Assembly: GCF_001748365.1 (NCBI RefSeq)
Contig: NZ_BDHH01000004.1
Coordinates: 2,346-66,345, forward strand
Length of the DNA stretch: 64,000 bases
Reading direction: 5' to 3'
Source: Fusibacter sp. 3D3
GTDB taxonomy: Bacteria > Bacillota > Clostridia > Peptostreptococcales > Acidaminobacteraceae
Shown here: piece by piece, positions 44,560-53,183 of the stretch
Numbering within the stretch: the stretch's first letter is position 1
Layout of the letters: every line of letters begins with the position of its first letter
Translations under genes and position numbers: made by a program
The notes under the pieces: generated by a model
What the model was told of the DNA's origin: nothing
Seen by the model: the letters and a program-made list of their open reading frames with translations, nothing else
Database searches by the model: none

Positions 44560-47163
44560 TTATTTAGATTTAAAAATATCTATACCATTGACCATTACCG
44601 GCGTCGGCTGTTTTGCTAACCACGCTGTATTTTTAAAAACTTCCTTGCCTATATTGACAACGCTGCTTGGTATTTTGATTGTCTCTAAATTTTCACAATC
44701 ATTAAATGCATGTTGATCAAGTGTGGTAAGACCCTCTGGTAATTCAATAGAAGTAAGTGATAAACAGTAACTAAATGCATACGCACCTATGGTTTTAAGA
44801 CCTTTTGACATTTTTACAGACTTCAAGTAAATACAACCTGCAAAAGGTTGGTCTCCAATATTTTCAACCGTATTTGGTATGACGATGGATTTCATGTTAC
44901 TACCACTAAATGCATTATATCCAATACCAGAAACAGTCACGCCTTGAATTGTTGAAGGTATAACCACTTTATCCAAATCTTTTGTATACCCCATGATGAG
45001 TCCTGTTGTTAAATCAAATTTTAAGCCTGTTTTTTCATCCACCACAACATGAGGTGCCATGAAAGTTTTAGGTACTTCTTTAACAGTTACAACAGGCTTA
45101 GCGACAACCGGTTCATCACTTTTTGGATTAAATATGACTGCCTTGGCTACGGCTTGTAATGTGTTTAGGTTCACTTCAAGGCCATTTTCATTGCGAATAC
45201 CTTTGGGATGATCTATATCCGCGTTGATAATCGTCGCTTGAAAGAAATACAAAGCGGGTTCTTCATATTTGCTTGCATCTATATAATTTGTAATGTCAAG
45301 CTTGCCACTTCCATATTCAAAAAGCATTGTGCCTTGATAAATTGCTTCGAGTTCAGACTCACTAGAAGTTTTCGTATCTGCCATGATTATTATAGGCAAA
45401 TACTTCTTTGTACTCTTGGTGGCTTCATCCTTTATATTCAAAATGGTTTTGCCATCAGCTTGAGTCACATTGCCTTCTATTGGATTCGATTTACCCGTGC
45501 TGTAAAAAATATTATTGCTAAATTGTGAGATATTAAAATCATAAGCATTTTCAGTTTTACCTTTTTTACCACTTAGTGTTGCAATATTCGCATGGTCACC
45601 TGCAATATTTTGAGTTCCTCTAGAGTGTTCATCTCCATCTCGTAATAAATCAATATGGCGAATCTTATAACCGTCATTTGGCATCAATAGTGCATAAAAG
45701 CTTTGAACCTCTTTCTCATTATAGTAATTATAATTGTAATCGTATTTTGCTATAAAGGCATTGCTTGAGAGCCCTTCAAAATCAATACGCGTTTCATTGG
45801 TATTTCTTGAATAAATGGCTTTATAAGTTTCATCTACAACAGGACCGTTACCACTGGTTTCTACTCCCCATTCAATTGGGATCATAATCGGCTCAGGTAT
45901 AATGGCATTATCTCCCTTAAGAATCCCAGTGATCGTATTATCGGATCCTTCTGGAAAGATTTTATCGCCATAGACAGCCGCATCATAATTGTAGACATAA
46001 ATAGCAGTAAACGCTGTATTTTGGCCTACCTTTTCGCCGATGAGTTTTGCCACATCATTGGTTATATTGACATGATTATCGACATTCTTATAAAGGAATT
46101 CATAGGTGGCACCATTACGCTCATATAAAACGACGCCTAAATCTCTCTTAATATCGTTTTCTTCTCGTGTAAAATCTATAAAAATATCATCGATACCCGC
46201 CTCATTTGTGAGATAAGAAAGTTTTGCAGTTTTCAGTGGCATATCCACTTTACTGTAATCAAATCCCCCATGGTATAAACGGACCAGTTGAGGCTTTTCT
46301 GAACGTTTATTGATATAAAGTGCCCCAACAGTGTCTTTTTTCGCACTGAATAAATATTTATCTGGATATTCCACGCTCCAATCCCCATTTACATAAAAAG
46401 TCGCGTTTTTGCCCACATAAATTTTTCCAGCACCACCCGTTGATATTCCAACATCTCTTGGTACATAAAGCGTCGCACCATCTGGCACGTTTATTTTACT
46501 GTCAATTGAAATATAATCTCTGTTGCCTTCAAAGTAAGCGTCATATAATGCTTGTTGTAACTTCATATAAGCGGCATCACCTTTAGGAATTGCTTCAAAT
46601 GGTGCTTCATATTTCTTACTGCTATCCAAATTGACGGCATCATTCTTTTCATCCAAAATTAAACCACAGTCAATCAAGTTCATAATTTCATCTAAAGGAT
46701 AATAGACACTTGCATCTATTTTATAACCTATAAAATTATAGGTTATAAAATCCCCGTTGCTAATCAGTGGTCGGTTGTAAGGTGTCGCAATTTGAGTTGC
46801 GGGCGTTTCTTTTGGAATACCATAATATGAAATCGTATTTAGCCCTTGCGCATTGGCAATGTATATATTGGCATTAAAATCTACTTTTGCCTCTTTAAAA
46901 GTATGATAAACTTTTGCAAGTGGGGCATATGCCCTGCCACCTATATCATAAACTCTAATACTCGTATCCATACCATTGAGCATTATTTTCGTGCTCATAA
47001 GTGTTGCTGTCACTTCTGGTAATCCAAAGTAATTTAATGCCGTTTTCTCAATCGTGGTGTCTGCTGCAAATGATGCAGGCAGCATTTGAATAAGCATCGT
47101 CACTAAAACACAAAATGCCATTGTCTTTTTCATTGTCTTTTTCATTGTCTTTTTCATCTTCAT
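44560..47163 (-). CDS. Secreted stalk-domain and leucine-rich-repeat (BspA-type) protein
   Basis: An 867-residue exported protein. An unusual signal peptide begins with three MKKT repeats. Stalk-like modules follow to about residue 200 (GGRAYAPLAKVYHTFKEA; GYKIDASVYYPLDEIMNLID). The long middle region is unassigned. Near the C-terminus about five BspA-type leucine-rich repeats occur, e.g. KSIVIPNTVENIGDQPFAGC and TSIELPEGLTTLDQHAFNDC. Such proteins usually mediate surface binding. The stop codon lies in the target duplication of MITE R3, so the insertion did not shorten the protein. Confidence 0.85.
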   Translation of the reverse strand: MKMKKTMKKTMKKTMAFCVLVTMLIQMLPASFAADTTIEKTALNYFGLPEVTATLMSTKIMLNGMDTSIRVYDIGGRAYAPLAKVYHTFKEAKVDFNANIYIANAQGLNTISYYGIPKETPATQIATPYNRPLISNGDFITYNFIGYKIDASVYYPLDEIMNLIDCGLILDEKNDAVNLDSSKKYEAPFEAIPKGDAAYMKLQQALYDAYFEGNRDYISIDSKINVPDGATLYVPRDVGISTGGAGKIYVGKNATFYVNGDWSVEYPDKYLFSAKKDTVGALYINKRSEKPQLVRLYHGGFDYSKVDMPLKTAKLSYLTNEAGIDDIFIDFTREENDIKRDLGVVLYERNGATYEFLYKNVDNHVNITNDVAKLIGEKVGQNTAFTAIYVYNYDAAVYGDKIFPEGSDNTITGILKGDNAIIPEPIMIPIEWGVETSGNGPVVDETYKAIYSRNTNETRIDFEGLSSNAFIAKYDYNYNYYNEKEVQSFYALLMPNDGYKIRHIDLLRDGDEHSRGTQNIAGDHANIATLSGKKGKTENAYDFNISQFSNNIFYSTGKSNPIEGNVTQADGKTILNIKDEATKSTKKYLPIIIMADTKTSSESELEAIYQGTMLFEYGSGKLDITNYIDASKYEEPALYFFQATIINADIDHPKGIRNENGLEVNLNTLQAVAKAVIFNPKSDEPVVAKPVVTVKEVPKTFMAPHVVVDEKTGLKFDLTTGLIMGYTKDLDKVVIPSTIQGVTVSGIGYNAFSGSNMKSIVIPNTVENIGDQPFAGCIYLKSVKMSKGLKTIGAYAFSYCLSLTSIELPEGLTTLDQHAFNDCENLETIKIPSSVVNIGKEVFKNTAWLAKQPTPVMVNGIDIFKSK
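47120..47155 (-). repeat. Three tandem 12-bp repeats in a signal-peptide coding sequence
   Basis: ATTGTCTTTTTC is repeated exactly three times. Each unit encodes MKKT on the minus strand, so gain or loss of units would lengthen or shorten the positively charged N-terminus of the LRR protein by four residues without a frameshift. Confidence 0.85.
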
Positions 47164-47242
47164 TTTACCCCTCCATAAATTTCAGATCATTTTGTTTACA
47201 CCTTATGGCCATATAGACTCACTCTAATTGTATTTTATTACA

Positions 47243-47272
47243 TAAAAAAAAACCGTTTCTTGCATGAAACGA
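47243..47272 (-). terminator. Terminator downstream of dus
   Basis: On the minus strand CGTTTC-ATGCAA-GAAACG is followed by a run of nine T. Confidence 0.8.
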
Positions 47273-47314
47273 CTCTTTTACGTCATAAATGATCTTTTTA
47301 AAAATCAAATGAAT

Positions 47315-47354
47315 GATTAAGGTGTCAAATTCAAAAGTTGAGCCACCCCTAACC
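47315..47354 (+). repeat. Internally deleted MITE (copy R4)
   Basis: A 40-bp unit that joins the first 28 or so bases of one MITE end (GATTAAGGTGTCAAATTC) to the last 11 of the other (CACCCCTAACC). It is flanked by ATGAAT and ATGAGT, which match at five of six positions, as expected for an aged 6-bp duplication. Confidence 0.6.
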
Positions 47355-47383
47355 ATGAGTTCAACTGGAACAGATAAACGCGC

Positions 47384-47420
47384 AAAAGCCGAACAACTCT
47401 ATTGGAGTTAGTCGGCTTTT
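47384..47420 (-). terminator. Stem-loop after the dus gene
   Basis: AAAAGCCGA and an inner ACTC pair with GAGT and TCGGCTTTT. With the second hairpin at 47243 it gives a tandem terminator. Confidence 0.7.
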
Positions 47421-47451
47421 AATATAGGACACTTCTTTATTTTGTAAAGTT

Positions 47452-48417
47452 CTATTGTGAATAACCAGAATGCATTACAATTTCTTGTTCATCAAACAAC
47501 TTTTCAATAACAGATTCATACGCCTCAAACGACATTGCTTTTCTAATCGCCATCAAATATGGCGCCTTGGCCGTAAAACTCTGAATTAAATAGTACCAAA
47601 TTTCTTTCATTTTGCTCAAAACTTTTCGATCAACAACGAGGCTTCGTTGATACCCAGCATAAATATCATCGTGAAATGCACTCAATACATTTTTATCCAT
47701 TTTAGAATTTGTCTTAATCAAATTCACCAAATCTGGATTTGTAAGCAAGCCTCTTCCAAGCATCATGATTTCTACCTCAGGAAATGCATTGGTGAAATCT
47801 CTATAATCTGACACTGTAAAAATATCGCCATTATAGCAAATTGGATTTCGACTCAGTGACAAGGCCTCTTTAAATATTTTTAAATTAGGTTTATTGCGAT
47901 AAATATCCGTTTGTATCCTTGGATGAATAATAAGTTCTTTGACCGGATATTGATTAAAAATCTCTATAAGTCCATAAAACTCATCTGGATGTGTCTTACC
48001 TAACCTTGTTTTTATCGAAATCTCCATATTCTGCGTAATCTGGCTGCTATAGATGTCCTCTAAAAAGAGATTAAGTGCTTCCTTGTGAGCCAAAAATCCT
48101 GAACCTCTATTTCTAGAGACCACCTTTTTTGAAGGGCATCCAAGATTGAAATTAATTTCGCGATATCCCATTTGATTGATTTTCTGAGCTGTATGCATAA
48201 AATCTTGAGCATTATTGGAAAGGATTTGAGGCACTAGGAGCAACGTGTTGTTATTTTCAAACAAGATATCGTCTAAGTCTTTCGTAGAAAAACCCTTCTT
48301 TTGATCCGAAACGATAAAAGGTGCAAAGTATTTATCAATATGTTTAAAATTTGCTTTATGTGCGTTTCGATAAATATGACCGACGACACCTTCAAGCGGT
48401 GCATAATAAAATTGCAT
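47452..48417 (-). CDS. tRNA-dihydrouridine synthase family protein
   Basis: A 321-residue FMN enzyme that reduces uridines in tRNA. It begins MQFYYAPLEGV, the usual FMN-contact start, and has the catalytic Cys in INFNLGCPSKKVVSRNRGSG, KTRLG, HPR, and the FMN-phosphate site CYNGDI plus MLGRGLLTNP. It is a stand-alone gene with a good ribosome site (CAGGAGTG). Which uridine it modifies cannot be read from sequence. Confidence 0.92.
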   Translation of the reverse strand: MQFYYAPLEGVVGHIYRNAHKANFKHIDKYFAPFIVSDQKKGFSTKDLDDILFENNNTLLLVPQILSNNAQDFMHTAQKINQMGYREINFNLGCPSKKVVSRNRGSGFLAHKEALNLFLEDIYSSQITQNMEISIKTRLGKTHPDEFYGLIEIFNQYPVKELIIHPRIQTDIYRNKPNLKIFKEALSLSRNPICYNGDIFTVSDYRDFTNAFPEVEIMMLGRGLLTNPDLVNLIKTNSKMDKNVLSAFHDDIYAGYQRSLVVDRKVLSKMKEIWYYLIQSFTAKAPYLMAIRKAMSFEAYESVIEKLFDEQEIVMHSGYSQ

Positions 48418-48551
48418 CTATTTAATCACTCCTGTAAGTTCGTTATAAATAAGCGATGGTATAAGCTTATTTAACTCTGATGCTTACACCATCGCCTATT
48501 TATCTTACAACGAAACCTCTAAAAGAACAAGTAAAACCTATATGAATTTAT

Positions 48552-48929
48552 TCAATTACTAAACGCTTTATAGCTAAATATTTTCCCTTGGTTTTCATGC
48601 CGTAAGGGATCACTGATCAATTCTATGGCATTAGAGCCTAAGCCTGTCTTTTCAAAAATGACATCTCCATCAGTTGTTTTTAAAATGAGTTGATCTCCGT
48701 GAACTTCATATTGACCAGAAGGCCTATAGCTCAAAGCCTGTCCTCTTGAATAAATAAAAACAAAATCTGCTTTGAGTTCCACCCATGAAGCATCAACAGT
48801 ATCTAACGATCCGTAGACATACTTACCTAGTTTAGGGGGCTCTTTACTCTTCATATAAAAAAAGACTGCAAGGAGAACTACCACGAGTATTATCAAGATT
48901 ACAACCGCACATACATTCTTTTTTTTCAA
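48552..48929 (-). CDS. Small membrane-anchored protein of unknown function
   Basis: A 125-residue protein: a single N-terminal membrane helix (VCAVVILIILVVVLLAVFFY) then a small domain of about 95 residues with the pattern SGQYEVHGDQLILKTTDGDV, like small beta-sandwich lipocalin-type domains. No family assignment. The start is TTG 48929, six bases after AGGAGGTG; the longer reading lacks a ribosome site. Confidence 0.7.
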   Translation of the reverse strand: MKKKNVCAVVILIILVVVLLAVFFYMKSKEPPKLGKYVYGSLDTVDASWVELKADFVFIYSRGQALSYRPSGQYEVHGDQLILKTTDGDVIFEKTGLGSNAIELISDPLRHENQGKIFSYKAFSN

Positions 48930-49013
48930 TATTTTCACCTCCTTTCTATGGTCCTCAGTTATAATAACCATAGATAAGGCGATTATCTTACACTTTTTCG
49001 GAAAATTTTTTAT

Positions 49014-49088
49014 TGTAAAGTGTCAAAAGTCCGTTTCGCACGAACCATACCGTATGCTGTACCGCATACTTTTCGTACACGCATCATA
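49014..49088 (+). repeat. Truncated MITE (copy R5)
   Basis: About 75 bases align with the first two-thirds of MITE R2 (AGTGTCAAAAGTC-GTTTCGCA, then TATGCTGTA-CGCATACTT and CATCATA), then homology ends at the stop codon of the sigma-factor partner gene. Confidence 0.75.
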
Positions 49089-49829
49089 TTATTTTTTTTC
49101 AAGTTTCTCTGCAATCTTCAAAAGCATTGATTTTTCAATATTTCCCTGAAGATAAAAACTTTTTTCATTGTTGTTCCAACTCAATGTACCTAAATCATCT
49201 TTTTCAATGAACAATCCTCTATTTTCGTTTATTTCCACTTCAACCGATTTTACGAGCTCAGAATCTATCTGAGATTCAGAAGACAAATTGCCTTGAATTA
49301 ATTTAATTTCACTGTTTTGATCATTTGAAAAAACCATGTACTTTGTATTATTTAATGCTCTATAACTCAATAATTTGTACCCTTCTGGTAAAAAAGCAGG
49401 ATAATAGTAGTCTGTCCACTCATCTGGTAGCACCTCTAGTATCGACATTTCTGAACCCACTTCATGTGTCACTAAACTAAATTTTTGTGATGTTTCTACC
49501 ACCATATTAAAAAAAATAATTCTAAAAGCTTCAACACTCATCGTAATAATGGACCCCGTTACACACAAAAGCGTAAAAAGAATAGCAATTTTTCCTTTTA
49601 TTATCGAAATTTGTTTTTTCATTTGTACTTTATTGCGATTTCTTTTAACTTCTTTTTGATAATGATCAAACCATTCATTTAGTGTATCTGGAACATCAAT
49701 ATCTTCATATTTTTTATTCAATTGATCCATTTCTTTACAGACATTTTGCGCATGTTCGTAACCTACATTATAAAGAAAAGCTTTATTCAGTCTTACAAGG
49801 CGTTCATTTTCTTTAGACAGATTTTTCAT
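49089..49829 (-). CDS. ECF sigma-factor partner with DUF4367-like domain (probable anti-sigma)
   Basis: A 246-residue protein: a cytoplasmic N-terminal region of about 80 residues rich in charged helices, one membrane helix (about 80-100), and an extracytoplasmic domain with DYYYPAFLPEGYKLLSYRAL, the pattern of DUF4367-type domains found behind ECF sigma factors. The start ATG 49829 lies within the sigma gene (17-base overlap), indicating coupled synthesis. It probably holds the sigma factor until an envelope signal is sensed. A truncated MITE abuts its stop codon. Confidence 0.8.
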   Translation of the reverse strand: MKNLSKENERLVRLNKAFLYNVGYEHAQNVCKEMDQLNKKYEDIDVPDTLNEWFDHYQKEVKRNRNKVQMKKQISIIKGKIAILFTLLCVTGSIITMSVEAFRIIFFNMVVETSQKFSLVTHEVGSEMSILEVLPDEWTDYYYPAFLPEGYKLLSYRALNNTKYMVFSNDQNSEIKLIQGNLSSESQIDSELVKSVEVEINENRGLFIEKDDLGTLSWNNNEKSFYLQGNIEKSMLLKIAEKLEKK

Positions 49830-50376
49830 AATCCACACCTTTCTTCTCAATCATTTCTTTAAATGCCAAGCGTGCTCTAGACAATCTAACACTCGCATTA
49901 TTTTCAGTGATCCCTAATAAATCCCCGATTTCAGATATGCTCAATTCGTAGTAATATTTGAGTGTCAATATATCTGCATAAGTTGGATGTAAATTTTCCA
50001 AATGTTCTGCAATTTCTTTACTCAACTCGATTCGAATCATATGATTCTCTATTAAAAATACTTCATTTTCATTAAGTGTTTTGACATCGTATGATTCTAA
50101 TAAAATAAGACTTGATCTTTTATTATATGTATTTATGGCTAAATTTCTTACTATGATAACCACATACGCACGTGTCTCTCTACACTTTACTTCTGAGATT
50201 TTATCCAAGTGTTTGGAAAGCCTCAATATGGCTTCTTGAACTATATCTTCAGCTTCATGATGATCTTTTAAGATAGAGTACGCTGTAATAAACATATCCT
50301 TATAAAAAGTAACAAATATTTCTTCAAGTTTATTTCGAGTTTCTTCACACTCTATCAACATTAATAATGTAATCAT
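49813..50376 (-). CDS. ECF-type RNA polymerase sigma factor
   Basis: A 187-residue sigma-70-family ECF factor. Region 2 contains YKDMFITAYSILKDHHEAED and IVQEAILRLSKHL, and region 4 has LKYYYELSISEIGDLLGITE then NNASVRLSRARLAFK. The start follows GAGGGGAG. It is co-expressed with the membrane partner gene. The regulon is unknown; such pairs often control themselves. Confidence 0.92.
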   Translation of the reverse strand: MITLLMLIECEETRNKLEEIFVTFYKDMFITAYSILKDHHEAEDIVQEAILRLSKHLDKISEVKCRETRAYVVIIVRNLAINTYNKRSSLILLESYDVKTLNENEVFLIENHMIRIELSKEIAEHLENLHPTYADILTLKYYYELSISEIGDLLGITENNASVRLSRARLAFKEMIEKKGVDYEKSV

Positions 50377-50440
50377 ATGATCTCTCCCCTCAAAGCATTC
50401 TCACTATATTTTACCACAATGCACAAAATAAGCCTATATA

Positions 50441-50475
50441 AAAACCGAAAGACTCAATTGAATCATTCGGTTTTT
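50441..50475. terminator. Terminator between the chemoreceptor and the sigma-factor operon
   Basis: AAAACCGAA-GACTCAATTGAATC-TTCGGTTTTT forms a long stem with A and T runs; it ends the chemoreceptor transcript. Confidence 0.88.
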
Positions 50476-50488
50476 ATTGCTTTAGGGC

Positions 50489-52228
50489 TTATAGTTCAAA
50501 CCGCCTTATAATCTGTTCAAGTTCTTTAGCAAGGATATTTAAACGTGCAGTTTGTTCGTTGATTTCAGTCATACCAGCGAGTTGCTCTTCAGTAGCCGCT
50601 GAAACTTCTTCTGTACTTGCAGAGGTTTCTTCTGTGGAAGCTGAAATACCAGTCATCGCATCTACAATGTATTCTTTCAATTTAAGCATCTGATCCACAT
50701 CTTTGTCAATGTTGAGAAGTTCACTACTGAGATCGTGAATGCCCTTGGCAATAGCATCAAATTGAACTTGCGTAGATACCACGGATTTATTTTGCTGCTC
50801 AGTTACTTTTCTGAGCTCCCTCATAGTCTCCACTGATAGATGCGAATGTGCGTTAATTTCGCTGATGATATTTTTAATTTCACCCACTTGATTTGCGGAT
50901 TGCTCAGCCATTTTTCGAATTTCATCTGCCACAACAGCAAATCCACGGCCTGCTTCACCGGCTCTTGCTGCTTCTATTGACGCATTCAGTGCAAGAAGAT
51001 TCGTCTGTTCAGATATGCCTGTAATCGCATCTGTAATGGTGTGAATTTTATCTGTACTTTCGGAAACCTTAGAAATTACATTGCTGATTTTATCAGTAGC
51101 TGAATTAGTGGATTCCGTTGCCTCTAAAAGCGCTTTAACCGCTTCTAACCCTCTTCTACTTTGACCTTCAGCATCGCTTGCAAGGTTGTCAACAGTGACG
51201 GTTGACTGCTTCACATTATCAATATTTCTGGAGAGTTCATTGACTTTAACCACTGCATCTTCAGTAATCGTAGCCTCATCACTAACCGCTTTGGCAACTT
51301 CTCCAATCGTTTGAGCGACCTCATTGATCGCATTAGTCGTCTGATCTGTTACTTCTGCCAAGGAACTTGCCAGTTCCGTAACTGTGCTTGATGACGACTG
51401 CATCGCCATTATGAGCGCTCTGACATTGTGAAGCATCGTATTATATGCAGTTGCCAATGTGCCTATTTCATCACTATTGTCAATATGAATCTCAGAACCT
51501 TTTAAATTGTTATTTGAAACCTCAAGAAGAGCGGTAGAAATGGCTTTAATTGGTCTTGCAAAACTGCTTGAAAACAAAGTGATTGAAATTAAACCCAAAG
51601 ATAATGAAAGTGCAAGCACAATCAAGATCACCATAAGAATCGTATTGGCCCCTTTGTTAAAATCTTCTACATATGCACCTGCACAAACCACCCATCCCCA
51701 ATCCGAGTCCAATTCTTGATAAGTAATTTTATCACCAATATTTTCAGAACTTGGAAGCGTCCACGCATAAGTAACAAAGCCGCCGCCATTTTGAGCCGCC
51801 TTGATTTGGGCTTGTACAAGTTTAAACCCAGAACCCCCTTTGTCTTCTGTTTCCCATACATTAGTGCCTTCTAATGACGGATGCATCACTTCTACACCCT
51901 CTGTGGAATAAGCAAAAAAATAACCATTAGGGCCAAGGTCAATCGTTTTACTAATTGGACGTTTATTGTCAGCATCTTTAACGCCGAGAAGCATAACCCT
52001 TATTTCTTCTTGAGCCTCTTCCACTGAAATAGTACCTCTTGAGACTTCTGTTTTTTTAGAATCGATGAGTTGCATCACTTGCCTTACACCGTTTTTTAAA
52101 ATCACCTCTCCTTTTAGTGACAATTGATTTTTTGCAAAAAAATAGCTGGTTGCACCTATGGCGATTACTGGAATAACCAAAAGTAAACTTGACATGACAA
52201 TGAGTTTTTGTCTGATTGATAATTTCAA
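50489..52228 (-). CDS. Methyl-accepting chemotaxis protein (sCache_2-type)
   Basis: A 579-residue chemoreceptor: membrane helix (about 9-30), a single-Cache sensor (about 35-190) with [20 protein letters not shown] and [14 protein letters not shown], a second helix (about 197-220), HAMP, and the signalling tip [20 protein letters not shown]. It starts at TTG 52228 after AAGGGGG. sCache_2 domains commonly bind short organic acids, in keeping with the metabolism of this region. Confidence 0.93.
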   Translation of the reverse strand: MKLSIRQKLIVMSSLLLVIPVIAIGATSYFFAKNQLSLKGEVILKNGVRQVMQLIDSKKTEVSRGTISVEEAQEEIRVMLLGVKDADNKRPISKTIDLGPNGYFFAYSTEGVEVMHPSLEGTNVWETEDKGGSGFKLVQAQIKAAQNGGGFVTYAWTLPSSENIGDKITYQELDSDWGWVVCAGAYVEDFNKGANTILMVILIVLALSLSLGLISITLFSSSFARPIKAISTALLEVSNNNLKGSEIHIDNSDEIGTLATAYNTMLHNVRALIMAMQSSSSTVTELASSLAEVTDQTTNAINEVAQTIGEVAKAVSDEATITEDAVVKVNELSRNIDNVKQSTVTVDNLASDAEGQSRRGLEAVKALLEATESTNSATDKISNVISKVSESTDKIHTITDAITGISEQTNLLALNASIEAARAGEAGRGFAVVADEIRKMAEQSANQVGEIKNIISEINAHSHLSVETMRELRKVTEQQNKSVVSTQVQFDAIAKGIHDLSSELLNIDKDVDQMLKLKEYIVDAMTGISASTEETSASTEEVSAATEEQLAGMTEINEQTARLNILAKELEQIIRRFEL

Positions 52229-52312
52229 TTTTTGTTTCCCCCTTCATTTTATTTTGTTCTACAATAATAATTTGATGTAAAACTATTATAGCATTTTACA
52301 TGGATTTAACAA

Positions 52313-52350
52313 CCAAAAAACTCAAAAGCTGTTGGAAAATCTCCAACAGC
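52313..52350 (-). terminator. Terminator after the broken flavin-reductase gene
   Basis: On the minus strand GCTGTTGGA-GATTT-TCCAACAGC is followed by TTTTGAGTTTTTT. Confidence 0.85.
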
Positions 52351-52385
52351 CTAAGAAAACCTGTATCAGTATTATTTTATTGTCA

Positions 52386-53133
52386 TTATAGATCTAATGC
52401 CGCAAGGTAGACATTGCTCCCATGAGGTAAAAACATAGAGGGGTGTGTAATGCCAAATCCTCTTTGGTATGTTCCAGCCGACACATGCAGTAGATCTATT
52501 CTCGATTCTAAAAGTTTAGCAATTTGAATCCCTTCTTCTAAATCATAGCCTTCATCAAAGCATTCAGAACCACTGAATCTCAGTTCAATTGGAAATCCGT
52601 CTCCCACTGCTTCACGTACACTGTCAAGTACTTCCTGAGCAAACCGAACACGATTTTCCAAGGCGCCGCCATATTGATCTGTCCTCTTATTAAAGCGTAT
52701 ACTCAGTCCGCTTCGCTACCTTCGTAACACTTGCACAATCCTATCGGATTGCATTCAGTGGGCGTTTGGACTCCCACTGAATTAGGAATATGAACCCCCA
52801 CTTAGAGAAGTGGGGGACATCTCCTCAAGAGTTAAAATAAGGCGAGAGAAATTGGTTGATTAGCCAGCCGTGACCTGCATGTACCATGACCATTTCAAAA
52901 CCCGCACGTTTTGCAAGAGCAGCCGCTTGACCATATGCTTTAACGATATCTTGAATCCATTCTTCTGTCAGTGCTTTAACCGGAAGACCATCTGTCCTTG
53001 TAGTATCACTTGGTCCCCATTGATTTAAGCCACTTTTTTTAGCTTTATCGGTCAGATAGGTGCCAGCATATTGACCTGAATGCGACAATTCCACACTTGG
53101 AATAGCCCCGTGGCGTCTAATTGGTATTCTCAA
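52386..53133 (-). pseudogene. Old-yellow-enzyme family flavin reductase, split by a 142-bp element and truncated at both ends
   Basis: Two reading frames encode adjacent parts of an NADH:flavin oxidoreductase / 2,4-dienoyl-CoA-reductase-type barrel. The upstream part (52832-53133) holds HGAIPSVELSHSGQY and HAGHGWLINQFLSPYFN; the downstream part (up to 52689) resumes at NKRTDQYGGALENRVRFAQE and continues to LLHVSAGTYQRGFG. Removing the 142-bp insert joins them without loss of a base. The N-terminal 90 or so residues and everything after HGSNVYLAA are missing too, so the gene was dead or dying from other deletions as well. Confidence 0.9.
52690..52831 (-). repeat. 142-bp hairpin element, copy C
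   Basis: A complete copy on the minus strand, preceded by TTTAA, beginning CTCTTGAGGAG and ending ACGCTTTAA. It is inserted in the flavin-reductase gene. The coding sequence around it shows that insertion occurred after TTTAA without duplicating the target, the behaviour of IS200/IS605-type transposition. Confidence 0.9.
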
Positions 53134-53183
53134 AACGTCAAGGAAGGCGATCTACTAAAGCCACTTGAATATACGCATATGCT

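Noticed and set aside
28119-49088. MITE copies taken as a CRISPR-like or regulatory repeat array
   Set aside because: They are dispersed, in both orientations, and flanked by target duplications, which is the pattern of transposition rather than an array.
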